Origin: an uncultured Coriobacteriaceae bacterium
GTDB lineage: Bacteria > Actinomycetota > Coriobacteriia > Coriobacteriales > Eggerthellaceae
Assembly (NCBI GenBank): GCA_900550385.1
Contig: URRZ01000089.1
Location: 1-8,097, forward strand
Length of the DNA stretch: 8,097 nt
Direction of reading: 5' to 3'
Within the stretch, counting starts at the first letter, position 1, and every line of letters starts with the position of its first letter. Below, piece by piece: positions 1 through 5,016 of the stretch. The notes under the pieces were generated by a model, which did not search any database, was not told the DNA's origin, and saw only the letters and a list, made by a program, of their open reading frames with translations. The translations under genes were made by a program, and so were the position numbers.

Positions 1-185
1 CCGCACCACATGTACCGTCTTATGGGAATTTTTGCCACTCGCGTGGTTTTGGGGGGGCCCCGGCCCCACGCCTTTGGCACGCTCCTCTGTTGCTACTCAT
101 TGTCGTAATACGAACGTAAGGATGCCTTCTTTTGCCGCTGCTTGCTCTCGCTGTCGTCGTGGACGCAAGGGCGCTTGCCTCGTTG
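1..185. other. Left edge: degenerate duplicate of gene end and poor-quality contig terminus
   Basis: No convincing gene is seen here. Positions 41-71 hold a G7 run followed by C-rich sequence; GCGTGG and CCACGC flank it and could form a hairpin. Such homopolymer sequence at a contig end is often poorly resolved. Positions 76-110 resemble 170-203, which contains the end of the neighbouring minus-strand gene. The segment is therefore most simply the remnant of a tandem duplication of that gene's 3' end. Read on the minus strand, the frame past the stop at 186-188 stays open for 30 codons to a second TAG. Confidence 0.5.
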
Positions 186-203
186 CTACTTGTTGTCGTA
201 ATA
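76..203. repeat. Imperfect direct repeat of the 3' end of the left-hand gene
   Basis: The 22-base segments at 89-110 and 182-203 differ at only two positions. Weaker similarity extends to 76-110 versus 170-203, and further right around a shared GCGGCAAA (minus-strand) element. The copies are 93 bases apart, so both encode Tyr-Tyr-Asp-Asn-Lys/Glu followed by TAG in the same minus-strand frame. The sequence between the YYDN element and the GGCAAA element differs in length by 4 bases, so the left copy is frame-disrupted relative to the right one. Its coding role is doubtful. Confidence 0.6.
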
Positions 204-1439
204 GCCCCGCTCGAAGGCGGCGTCGCCTTTGCCGCAGCCGCCTTGGTAGCAGGTAGGGATGAAGTCGAGCACCTTCTTCGAGATCTCGGGCTGGGTGCGC
301 AGCTTCACCAGCATGTTGTACACGGCGGCGCCGTCGATCTCGACGATGCGCGGGTTCTTCGACTTCATGGCGAAGTAGACGTCGGCCGCCGAGAACCCCT
401 CCACGCGGATGGGGTCGGCGATGGCGTCGAAGAAGCGCGGCTTGGGCAGGTCGACGTAGGCGCAGAACTCGCGGTAGATGTCGTCGTTCTCGGGCGCGAA
501 CAGCGTCTTGCTGTAGTCGGGCCTATGCGACAGCGACGAGGTCTCCTCGGTGAGCTCGGCGTCCAGCTCCTCGAAGTACTTCTTGGCGGTGTAGCCGCGC
601 TCGGCGGTGCCGGCGGCGATCATCTGCTGCTCGCGTTCGTAGGATCCCATGGCTGCTCCTTTCGATGGCCGGATCGGCGAAAGCGGGAATCCGTTCCCCA
701 TCATGCCGCGCCGCTCCATGATGGAGCGGCAAAGTTCCTGGAAAAGCTCCATGTCCGCCTCGTCGAACGCGATGACGCCGCGCATCGAGGCGTGGGGGCG
801 GTTCTGCTGGAAAGCGCTCAGGCGCGAAGTGGCCGACGTCCGCGCAAGCGACTGCCCATGCTTGCGGCGCGCTTTCGCGGGCTTGCGGGACTTGCCGGCG
901 GAGGTGGGGCCGGATTCGGCGGGGCCGGCGGCAGCGGCGGGCATGCCGTCCTCCTCGACCGCTTGGCGCAGCGCGCGCATCGCGGTCATCGCGCTCACCT
1001 GCGAGCCGCCCTTGCGCGCAAGCAGGCGCGCGGCGGAGGCGTAGGAGAGCTCGGCTCCGGCTTCGGCGAGGAAGGACAGCGCGCCGGGGGAGACTTGGCG
1101 GTTGCTGCGGATGCCCAGCTGCTCGGCGAGGGGCGAGGAGGTCCTGCCCTCGCCGTCGCGCACCCGGTGGTACGAGAAGGTCACGTCGCCGATCTCGGTG
1201 ATGAGCGTGCGTCGCCGCGTGTCGTGGATGCGGCTGCGCTCGGGCAGGCGCGCGCAAAGGCGGGCGTCGTGGTCTTCCAACGCGCGGCCCAACGCGCGCG
1301 CCATCGCATCGTGACCCAAAGTGAGGGCGCGCTGCTCGAACTCCTCGAACGAGATGCCCTCCTGCGAGTCGAGGATCTTCGAGAAAAGGGCGGCGAGCGC
1401 ATCCGCCGCCGCGGCGGCATCGGAATCGATGTGATCCAT
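186..1439 (-). CDS. ISLre2/UPF0236 transposase-like N-terminal region fused in frame to an unrecognised C-terminal domain
   Basis: The 417-residue product starts at the ATG at 1437-1439, with a GGAAGGGGG ribosome site about 6 bases upstream; the longer upstream frame has no such support. Residues ~12-165 resemble the N-terminus of ISLre2/UPF0236 transposases: FEEFEQ, a basic stretch before TLITEIGDVTFSYHRV, then SPGALSFLAEAGAELSYASAARLL and a putative helix-turn-helix ending near residue 160. The catalytic DDE part that should follow is absent. It is replaced by an Ala/Pro/Lys-rich linker (~166-215), a short acidic segment GVIAFDEADMELFQEL, and from residue 264 a 154-residue domain I do not recognise. 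That domain has its own AGGAG site and ATG, and ends in a CYQGGC pair (Cys397, Cys402) and YYDNK. It may be a truncated transposase run into a neighbouring gene, a domesticated DNA-binding domain, or two nested products. Transposition activity is not expected. Confidence 0.6.
   Translation of the reverse strand: MDHIDSDAAAAADALAALFSKILDSQEGISFEEFEQRALTLGHDAMARALGRALEDHDARLCARLPERSRIHDTRRRTLITEIGDVTFSYHRVRDGEGRTSSPLAEQLGIRSNRQVSPGALSFLAEAGAELSYASAARLLARKGGSQVSAMTAMRALRQAVEEDGMPAAAAGPAESGPTSAGKSRKPAKARRKHGQSLARTSATSRLSAFQQNRPHASMRGVIAFDEADMELFQELCRSIMERRGMMGNGFPLSPIRPSKGAAMGSYEREQQMIAAGTAERGYTAKKYFEELDAELTEETSSLSHRPDYSKTLFAPENDDIYREFCAYVDLPKPRFFDAIADPIRVEGFSAADVYFAMKSKNPRIVEIDGAAVYNMLVKLRTQPEISKKVLDFIPTCYQGGCGKGDAAFERGYYDNK
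648..662 (-). promoter_or_regulatory. Internal ribosome binding site and start for a 154-residue protein
   Basis: On the minus strand AAAGGAG (656-662) sits 5 bases before the ATG at 648-650, in the same frame as the longer ORF. It is the best-spaced ribosome site on this strand of the locus. Translation from it would give MGSYEREQQM to YYDNK (186-650, 154 residues) as a free-standing protein. The segment contains KTLFAPENDDIYREF, a GFSAADVYFAMKSKNP stretch, IDGAAVYNMLVKLR and FIPTCYQGGCGK; I recognise no family. This suggests the downstream domain was, or still is, an independent gene and that the upstream transposase-like frame lost its stop. Confidence 0.55.
710..730. promoter_or_regulatory. 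Perfect palindrome with TGGAGCGG half-sites upstream of the internal start
   Basis: GCCGCTCCAT and ATGGAGCGGC are perfectly complementary arms around one base. The core half-sites are CCGCTCCA (711-718) and TGGAGCGG (722-729). It lies about 60 bases upstream of the internal ATG at 650, inside the longer reading frame. The same half-sites, arranged the other way round, occur at 1830-1848 before the trigger-factor gene. An operator is possible; a chance product of the codons is the alternative. Confidence 0.4.
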
Positions 1440-1545
1440 CGCGCCCCCTTCCGCAGGCGCCCAGGCGATCGGGCGCCCCTTGCATGGCTGCGGCGAGCGG
1501 CATCTGGCAACCCGCGCCCCGCAGCGTTTTTTCTCGCTACGAGCC

Positions 1546-1551
1546 ATTATA
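1546..1551 (-). promoter_or_regulatory. Candidate -10 box (TATAAT) for the left-hand gene
   Basis: The minus strand reads a perfect TATAAT in otherwise very GC-rich sequence, about 107 bases before the ATG at 1439. No good -35 is seen at 17 bases' spacing. A nested inverted repeat lies just upstream at 1576-1618, where a regulator could bind. Confidence 0.4.
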
Positions 1552-1575
1552 CGCGCGCGATCTGCGCGGCGTGCG

Positions 1576-1618
1576 CTTCGGGGACGCCGGGCCGGCACGC
1601 GTGCCGCGATCCCCGAAG
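1576..1618. repeat. Nested inverted repeat in the divergent promoter region
   Basis: Outer arms CTTCGGGGA (1576-1584) and TCCCCGAAG (1610-1618) are perfectly complementary. Between them lies a perfect 14-bp palindrome, CGGCACGCGTGCCG (1593-1606). No T-run follows on either strand, so a terminator is unlikely. Its position upstream of the minus-strand TATAAT suggests an operator or structured element. Confidence 0.5.
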
Positions 1619-1667
1619 ATGTTACGGTACGCCGATGTCGTGCAGGGCGGGGCCATAGGGCGCGTCG

Positions 1668-1693
1668 GCGCCCCGTTTCGCCGGGCGGGGCGC
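1668..1693. repeat. Inverted repeat, 8-bp arms
   Basis: GCGCCCCG (1668-1675) and CGGGGCGC (1686-1693) can pair around a 10-base loop. In DNA this GC-rich an 8-bp match is weak evidence alone. It is listed because it sits between two longer inverted repeats in the same intergenic region. Confidence 0.3.
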
Positions 1694-1721
1694 TTGAACG
1701 GGCGGAACCGCGCCGGTGCCC

Positions 1722-1762
1722 GGCTGGGTGGCGCCGATGCAGCGCCCAGCCGCATCGGCGCC
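1722..1762. promoter_or_regulatory. Two overlapping, mutually exclusive hairpins upstream of the trigger-factor operon
   Basis: One structure pairs GGCGCCGATGC (1730-1740) with GCATCGGCGCC (1752-1762), a perfect 11-bp stem with an 11-base loop. The other pairs GGCTGGG..GCGC (from 1722) with GCGCCCAGCC (1742-1751). Both need some of the same bases, so they cannot coexist. If transcribed they could act as an antiterminator/terminator type switch. If not, the 11-bp inverted repeat is a plausible operator. No T-run is seen, and the likely promoter is downstream. Confidence 0.4.
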
Positions 1763-1810
1763 CGCGCGACTTTCGTCTCGATGCGGCGCCCCCACCGCCC
1801 CAGGCTGCGG

Positions 1811-1816
1811 TACAAT
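1811..1816 (+). promoter_or_regulatory. Candidate -10 box (TACAAT) for the trigger-factor/FKBP operon
   Basis: TACAAT followed by ATCCC is the only AT-rich -10-like element close upstream of the gene. It would place the transcription start near 1823 and give a leader of roughly 75 bases. No recognisable -35 is seen. The inverted repeat at 1830-1848 would then lie just after the start, a position typical of repressor sites. Confidence 0.35.
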
Positions 1817-1829
1817 ATCCCTTGCGCTT

Positions 1830-1848
1830 TGGAGCGGACCCCGCTCCA
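1830..1848. promoter_or_regulatory. Inverted repeat TGGAGCGG-ACC-CCGCTCCA (candidate operator or leader hairpin)
   Basis: Perfect 8-bp arms (1830-1837 and 1841-1848) flank three bases. The element falls directly downstream of the candidate -10 box and about 50 bases before the trigger-factor start. The right arm continues into ATGATG, giving a 13-base identity (CCGCTCCATGATG) with 711-723. A DNA-binding site or a 5' leader stem-loop would both fit. Confidence 0.45.
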
Positions 1849-1898
1849 TGATGCGCGGAACATGCAAGCGTTCGAGGGTAATTCGGGGGTAGAGTTAC

Positions 1899-3209
1899 GT
1901 GCTAGTGAAAGATGCGGTCAGGGAGGACGACGGCGAGCGCCAGGAGCTGGTGCTGACCCTCGTGGCCTCCGCAGAAGAGGTGGACGCGCAGGCCGATGGG
2001 TTCTTTGGGGAAGTGGCCCAGCGCGACATCCCGGGCTTCCGCAAGGGCAAGGCGCCGCGCACGGTGCTGGAGCAGGCCGTCGGCGGGCATGAGAACGCGA
2101 TGGGCGGGATCGCCGAGCGGCTCATCAACGAGCTGGCGCTCAAGGCCATCGACCAAGCCGATGTCGTGTTCATCAACGAGCCCGATTTCAACGTCGATGA
2201 GACGCTGGAGGTGGGCAAGCCGTTCACCTTCACGGTGTCGGGCGAAGTGGCCCCGGTGATGAAGCTGACCAGCTACGATCCGGTGGAGATCGAGATGCCC
2301 CCCGAGGAGGCCACCGACAAGGAGGTGGAGGAGCAGCTGCGCGAACTGCAGGACTACTACCACTCCTTCGAGGACATCGTCGATCCCGATCACGAGGCGC
2401 AGATGGGCGACTACGTGCAGGCGGAGGTCACCGTCAGCAACAACGGCCGCCTGGTGTCGGGGATGAACCAGACGCAGCGCCTGATCGGGCTGGGCAAGGG
2501 CTCCATGCCGCCTTCATTCGACGAGCACCTGGTGGGCGCCAAGCTGGACGACACGCTGGAGTTCGACTTCGATGCGCGCGACGAGGAGGGCAACCCCACC
2601 ATCGGCGAGGGGATCCTGCACGCCAACGTGGTGATCAAGGGCTTCCGCCGCTACGTGGTCCCCGCCATCGACGACGAGCTGGCCGTGAAGGTGGGTTGCG
2701 AGAACGAGGCCGACCTGCGCAAGCAGATGCGCCAGACGGTGAACATCCACAAGAGCAGGACCCTGCCCAAGCTGATGGTCGACCGCTGCGTGAGCGCGCT
2801 GATCGAGCGCTTGGACGGCGAGGTCCCCGCCTACTACGTGGACTTCATCCGCCAGGATGTGGGCCGCGAGTTCATGCAGTCCCTGGAGAAGGAGGGCATG
2901 AACCTGCAGCAGTGGATGCTGCAGAACAAGGTCGAGGGCGATAGGATGAAGGAGCAGGTGCAGGCCGAGGCCGTGCGCCGCGCCTCCATCGACTGCGCTC
3001 TGGAGGCCCTGTATACGCAGCTGGGGCTCCAGATCACCGACGAGGACATCGACAAGATGTTCGAGGGCGCCGACAACGGCGAGGCCGGCCAGAAGCGCGA
3101 GGATTGGGAGAACGCCAACCGCATGTCCAACATCCGCAAGATGTGCCGCCAGCAGAAAGCGACCGGCTGGCTGGTGGACAACGCGGTCGTGACGGTTGTC
3201 GAAGAATAG
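1899..3209 (+). CDS. Trigger-factor-like ribosome-associated chaperone
   Basis: The 436-residue product has the length and order of bacterial trigger factor. The N-terminal ribosome-binding domain (~10-120) carries the signature GFRKGKAPR (46-54), the loop that contacts ribosomal protein L23. A central FKBP-type region (~168-248) starts at MGDYVQAEV. A C-terminal helical chaperone arm (~255-430) includes PAIDDELAVKVG and VPAYYVDFIRQDVGREF. It acts in the cytoplasm on nascent chains. The FKBP region is divergent: the usual IPGFE is replaced by MPPSFDE, so isomerase activity may be low. The GTG at 1899 follows GGGGGT by 8 bases; a GTG at 1905 is an alternative. The gene is followed by an FKBP instead of clpP/clpX, the usual tig neighbours, so it may be a paralogue of the housekeeping tig; the window cannot settle this. 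It is probably co-transcribed with the FKBP 42 bases downstream. Confidence 0.88.
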   Translation: MLVKDAVREDDGERQELVLTLVASAEEVDAQADGFFGEVAQRDIPGFRKGKAPRTVLEQAVGGHENAMGGIAERLINELALKAIDQADVVFINEPDFNVDETLEVGKPFTFTVSGEVAPVMKLTSYDPVEIEMPPEEATDKEVEEQLRELQDYYHSFEDIVDPDHEAQMGDYVQAEVTVSNNGRLVSGMNQTQRLIGLGKGSMPPSFDEHLVGAKLDDTLEFDFDARDEEGNPTIGEGILHANVVIKGFRRYVVPAIDDELAVKVGCENEADLRKQMRQTVNIHKSRTLPKLMVDRCVSALIERLDGEVPAYYVDFIRQDVGREFMQSLEKEGMNLQQWMLQNKVEGDRMKEQVQAEAVRRASIDCALEALYTQLGLQITDEDIDKMFEGADNGEAGQKREDWENANRMSNIRKMCRQQKATGWLVDNAVVTVVEE

Positions 3210-3251
3210 CCTTGCGCATCGGCGAGGCTTCAAGCAGATAGGAGTGAGACA

Positions 3252-3779
3252 ATGCAGCTCGGTTCCACGGTGACCCTCACCTACACGGGCAAGCTCGACG
3301 ACGGCACGGTGTTCGGATACGCCACCGCCGAGGAGCCCATGAAGTTCCAGACGGGCATGGACATGGCGATCGACGGCTTCGAGGCCGCCATCCTGGAGAT
3401 GAACGAGGTGGGCGAGAAGAAGACGTTCACCATCGACGAGTACGCGGCCTACGGCGAGTACTTGGATGACTTCACCGCGCGCATTCCCATGGAGCAGATC
3501 CCCGTGCGCCACGAGCTCAAGGTGGGCAAGCGCATCTGGCTGTCCAACAGCAAGGACGGATCCCCCACGCCCGCGACGATCATCGAGATCGACAAGGACA
3601 ACGGCGAGGTGGTCTTCGACCTGAACCATCCCCTTGCCGGCAAGTCGCTGACCTTCGAGGTGGAGATCCTGGAGATCGAGGACGCGCCCGAGAACTTCGT
3701 GTCGGCGCGCGAGAAGGCCGAGCACCTGAAGGAGCAGAGCAAGCTCCTCGGCGGCGACCAGGGCGAAAGCTACCGATAA
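3252..3779 (+). CDS. SlyD-like FKBP-type peptidyl-prolyl cis-trans isomerase
   Basis: The 175-residue cytoplasmic protein would catalyse proline cis/trans isomerisation and bind unfolded chains. It starts at an ATG 7 bases after AGGAG. The order is SlyD-like: an FKBP strand segment VTLTYTGKLDDGTVF (7-21), GFEAAILEMNEVGEKK (42-57), AYGEY (66-70), an inserted chaperone (IF) domain (~73-123), then NHPLAGKSLTFEVEIL (125-140), matching the SlyD NHxLAG motif. The His/Cys-rich metal-binding tail of E. coli SlyD is absent; the C-terminus is a short charged helix ending GGDQGESYR. At the usual FKBP Asp position (VFD-S-S) the sequence reads VFGYA, so a conserved active-site acid appears to be missing. 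The gene is 42 bases downstream of the trigger-factor-like gene and is followed by a terminator, so the two form a folding-factor operon. Confidence 0.9.
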   Translation: MQLGSTVTLTYTGKLDDGTVFGYATAEEPMKFQTGMDMAIDGFEAAILEMNEVGEKKTFTIDEYAAYGEYLDDFTARIPMEQIPVRHELKVGKRIWLSNSKDGSPTPATIIEIDKDNGEVVFDLNHPLAGKSLTFEVEILEIEDAPENFVSAREKAEHLKEQSKLLGGDQGESYR

Positions 3780-3791
3780 GCCCCGCCGTTC

Positions 3792-3842
3792 AAGCCCGCG
3801 TCGACGGACCCAGGTCCGATCGGCGCGGGCTTTCTTATTCTT
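3792..3842 (+). terminator. Rho-independent terminator of the trigger-factor/FKBP operon
   Basis: AAGCCCGCGTCG (3792-3803) pairs with CGGCGCGGGCTT (3821-3832) with a single G-T pair. Inside is a second stem, GGACC/GGTCC (3806-3817). A T-rich tail, TTTCTTATTCTT, follows. It begins 12 bases after the FKBP stop. Confidence 0.88.
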
Positions 3843-3845
3843 GGC

Positions 3846-3872
3846 GCGCAGGATGCGCAGGATGCGGGCGAT
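3846..3872. repeat. Three tandem 9-base units
   Basis: GCGCAGGAT occurs twice in direct succession, followed by GCGGGCGAT. The repeat sits between the two terminators of the convergent genes. No coding role is seen; it is probably replication slippage in intergenic sequence. Confidence 0.55.
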
Positions 3873-3910
3873 GCGGAAAGCCATCCGCCCCTTGCCCTCA
3901 TCCCCGAAAC

Positions 3911-3938
3911 GAAAAGGGAGCCCGAAGGCTCCCTTTTC
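3911..3938. terminator. Bidirectional rho-independent terminator between convergent genes
   Basis: GAAAAGGGAGCC (3911-3922) and GGCTCCCTTTTC (3927-3938) form a perfect 12-bp stem with a CGAA tetraloop. The A-run and T-run on opposite sides let it work in both directions. It lies 27 bases beyond the stop of the minus-strand chaperone-arm gene, so its main role is probably termination of that gene, with back-up for the plus-strand operon. Confidence 0.85.
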
Positions 3939-3964
3939 TGCATGTTCAGGGTTGTTGGTCGGCT

Positions 3965-4744
3965 TTAGCCCAGCGAGACGAAGCTGTCGGGGAACTGCTT
4001 GTTGGCGTTCAGCACGTCCACGGCGGTGTCGCCGTAGCGCAGCCACTCCTCGTCGGTGGGGCGGCGCTTGATCATGGCGTTCTCCATGATCTCCTTCAGC
4101 GCCTTGGTCTTCTTCGCGTACTCCTCCATGGGGGCCAGGCGGCCTTCCAGCTCGATCTGGCGGCGCTTGTGGGCCTTATCCTGGATGCTGTTGCCGGGGA
4201 TGATGGCGTAGAAGTCCTCGGGCTCTAACGTGTAGTCGCGATAGGCGGCGTAGGCGGCCAGCGCGGAGTCCTCTTTCAGGCTCTCGATGGTGCGCTCGCG
4301 CACGTCGCTGTAGAGCTGCTCTTGGGTGATGCCGCGGTCGGCGCAGAAGTCCTCGATGGACTTGCCGCTGCGGTAGATCATGTCCTCCAGGCGCATGTTG
4401 GCGGCGTAGATGGACTCCTCCACCAGCTCCTCCGGAAGCTCCTCCACCAGGCGCTTCGCCAGCTCGCGGCAGATGACGTCCTGGTCGGCGAGCTGCTGGA
4501 TCTCGCGGTTCTCGCGGTAGACGTTGTAGCGGATGAAGATCATCAGCTCGTCGACGTTCTTGAAGTCCTTGCAGTGCTTGTCCACCCAGCTGTCGGTGAG
4601 CTTGGCGGTCTCGCCGTTCTTGGCGATATTGTGCTGCAGCCAGCGCAGCGCCTGCTCGCGGATGACCTCCTCGGGGATGCGCACTTCCTCGCAGATCGCG
4701 TACACCGGCTCGTATGAGGTAAGGGTGTAGGTTTGGGTTGCCAT
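3965..4744 (-). CDS. Trigger-factor C-terminal-domain-only protein (putative chaperone arm)
   Basis: The 259-residue product starts MATQTYTLTS at the ATG at 4742-4744, 10 bases after GGAGGG; an ATG at 4762 has no ribosome site. It lacks the GFRKGK ribosome-binding signature and any FKBP segment. Residues ~50-180 align by eye with the trigger-factor chaperone arm. WVDKHCKDFKNVDELMIFIR corresponds to the post-FKBP segment FAKKVGGFETVEELR. PEELVEESIYAANMRLEDMI (104-123), SGKSIEDFCADRGITQEQL and the helices to ~178 match the arm helices. A basic, helical tail follows (IQDKAHKRRQIELEGRL...). There is no signal peptide or membrane segment, so it is cytoplasmic. It is convergent with the trigger-factor/FKBP operon, suggesting a role as accessory holdase or substrate-specific partner; that role is inference. 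A degenerate trigger factor with a lost N-terminus is less likely, as its start and ribosome site are intact. Confidence 0.72.
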   Translation of the reverse strand: MATQTYTLTSYEPVYAICEEVRIPEEVIREQALRWLQHNIAKNGETAKLTDSWVDKHCKDFKNVDELMIFIRYNVYRENREIQQLADQDVICRELAKRLVEELPEELVEESIYAANMRLEDMIYRSGKSIEDFCADRGITQEQLYSDVRERTIESLKEDSALAAYAAYRDYTLEPEDFYAIIPGNSIQDKAHKRRQIELEGRLAPMEEYAKKTKALKEIMENAMIKRRPTDEEWLRYGDTAVDVLNANKQFPDSFVSLG

Positions 4745-5016
4745 TGTCGTGTTACCCTCCATGGATCGTCTTTACGTAAGCCCACATTTTACCGCTTATG
4801 GAGCGGCATGCGGCGTTCGCTGCAGGATTTTTTGCCTACGCGTCCGGTTCGGGATCGCGCCGACCCGGTTCCGTGCGGGGCGCAGCGCATTGGGGAGGGG
4901 GTCCGATCCAAGGGACACCTAGGCGCCCGGTTCGGGGTATCATGGACCGAAAGCCGGCGAGCGGGGGTGCCCGGGAAGCCGGGGCGGATGACGGGAGAGC
5001 GAGGAGGCGGCCGACG
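4745..5016. promoter_or_regulatory. Divergent promoter region between the chaperone-arm gene and the Sel1-repeat gene
   Basis: No gene is seen in these 272 bases. For the minus-strand gene, TAAAAT (plus-strand 4786-4791) is a plausible -10 box ~42 bases before its start, with a weak -35. A lone TGGAGCGG half-site (4799-4806) lies in its spacer, and an 8-bp palindrome TTACGTAA (4772-4779) just downstream. For the plus-strand gene, TATCAT (4938-4943) is a possible -10 box with no clear -35. CCGGTTC occurs three times (4844, 4865, 4927), two copies extending to CCGGTTCGGG; this might be a regulator site or chance. Confidence 0.4.

Noticed and set aside
96..188. Pyrrolysine-type or programmed readthrough of the TAG at 186-188
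   Set aside because: The 30-residue extension is basic and low in structure, the repeat shows an indel, and no Pyl machinery is visible; duplication is simpler.
1487..1532. Stem GCTGCGG/CCGCAGC followed by T6 on the plus strand, terminator-like
   Set aside because: The stem is short with a ~25-base loop and no plus-strand gene precedes it; it lies in the leader of the minus-strand gene, where the T-run reads as A.
132..1658. 508-residue plus-strand ORF opposite the left-hand gene
   Set aside because: Antisense shadow of the GC-rich minus-strand gene; low-complexity Ala/Gly/Arg/Val composition and no recognisable domain.
2514..4046. 510-residue minus-strand ORF opposite trigger factor and FKBP
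   Set aside because: It spans two well-supported genes and two terminators and has Leu/Val/His-rich shadow composition typical of the complement of GC-rich coding DNA.
4844..4936. GGTTCGGG repeats as possible tRNA T-arms
   Set aside because: No acceptor stem, anticodon arm or cloverleaf can be assembled around them.
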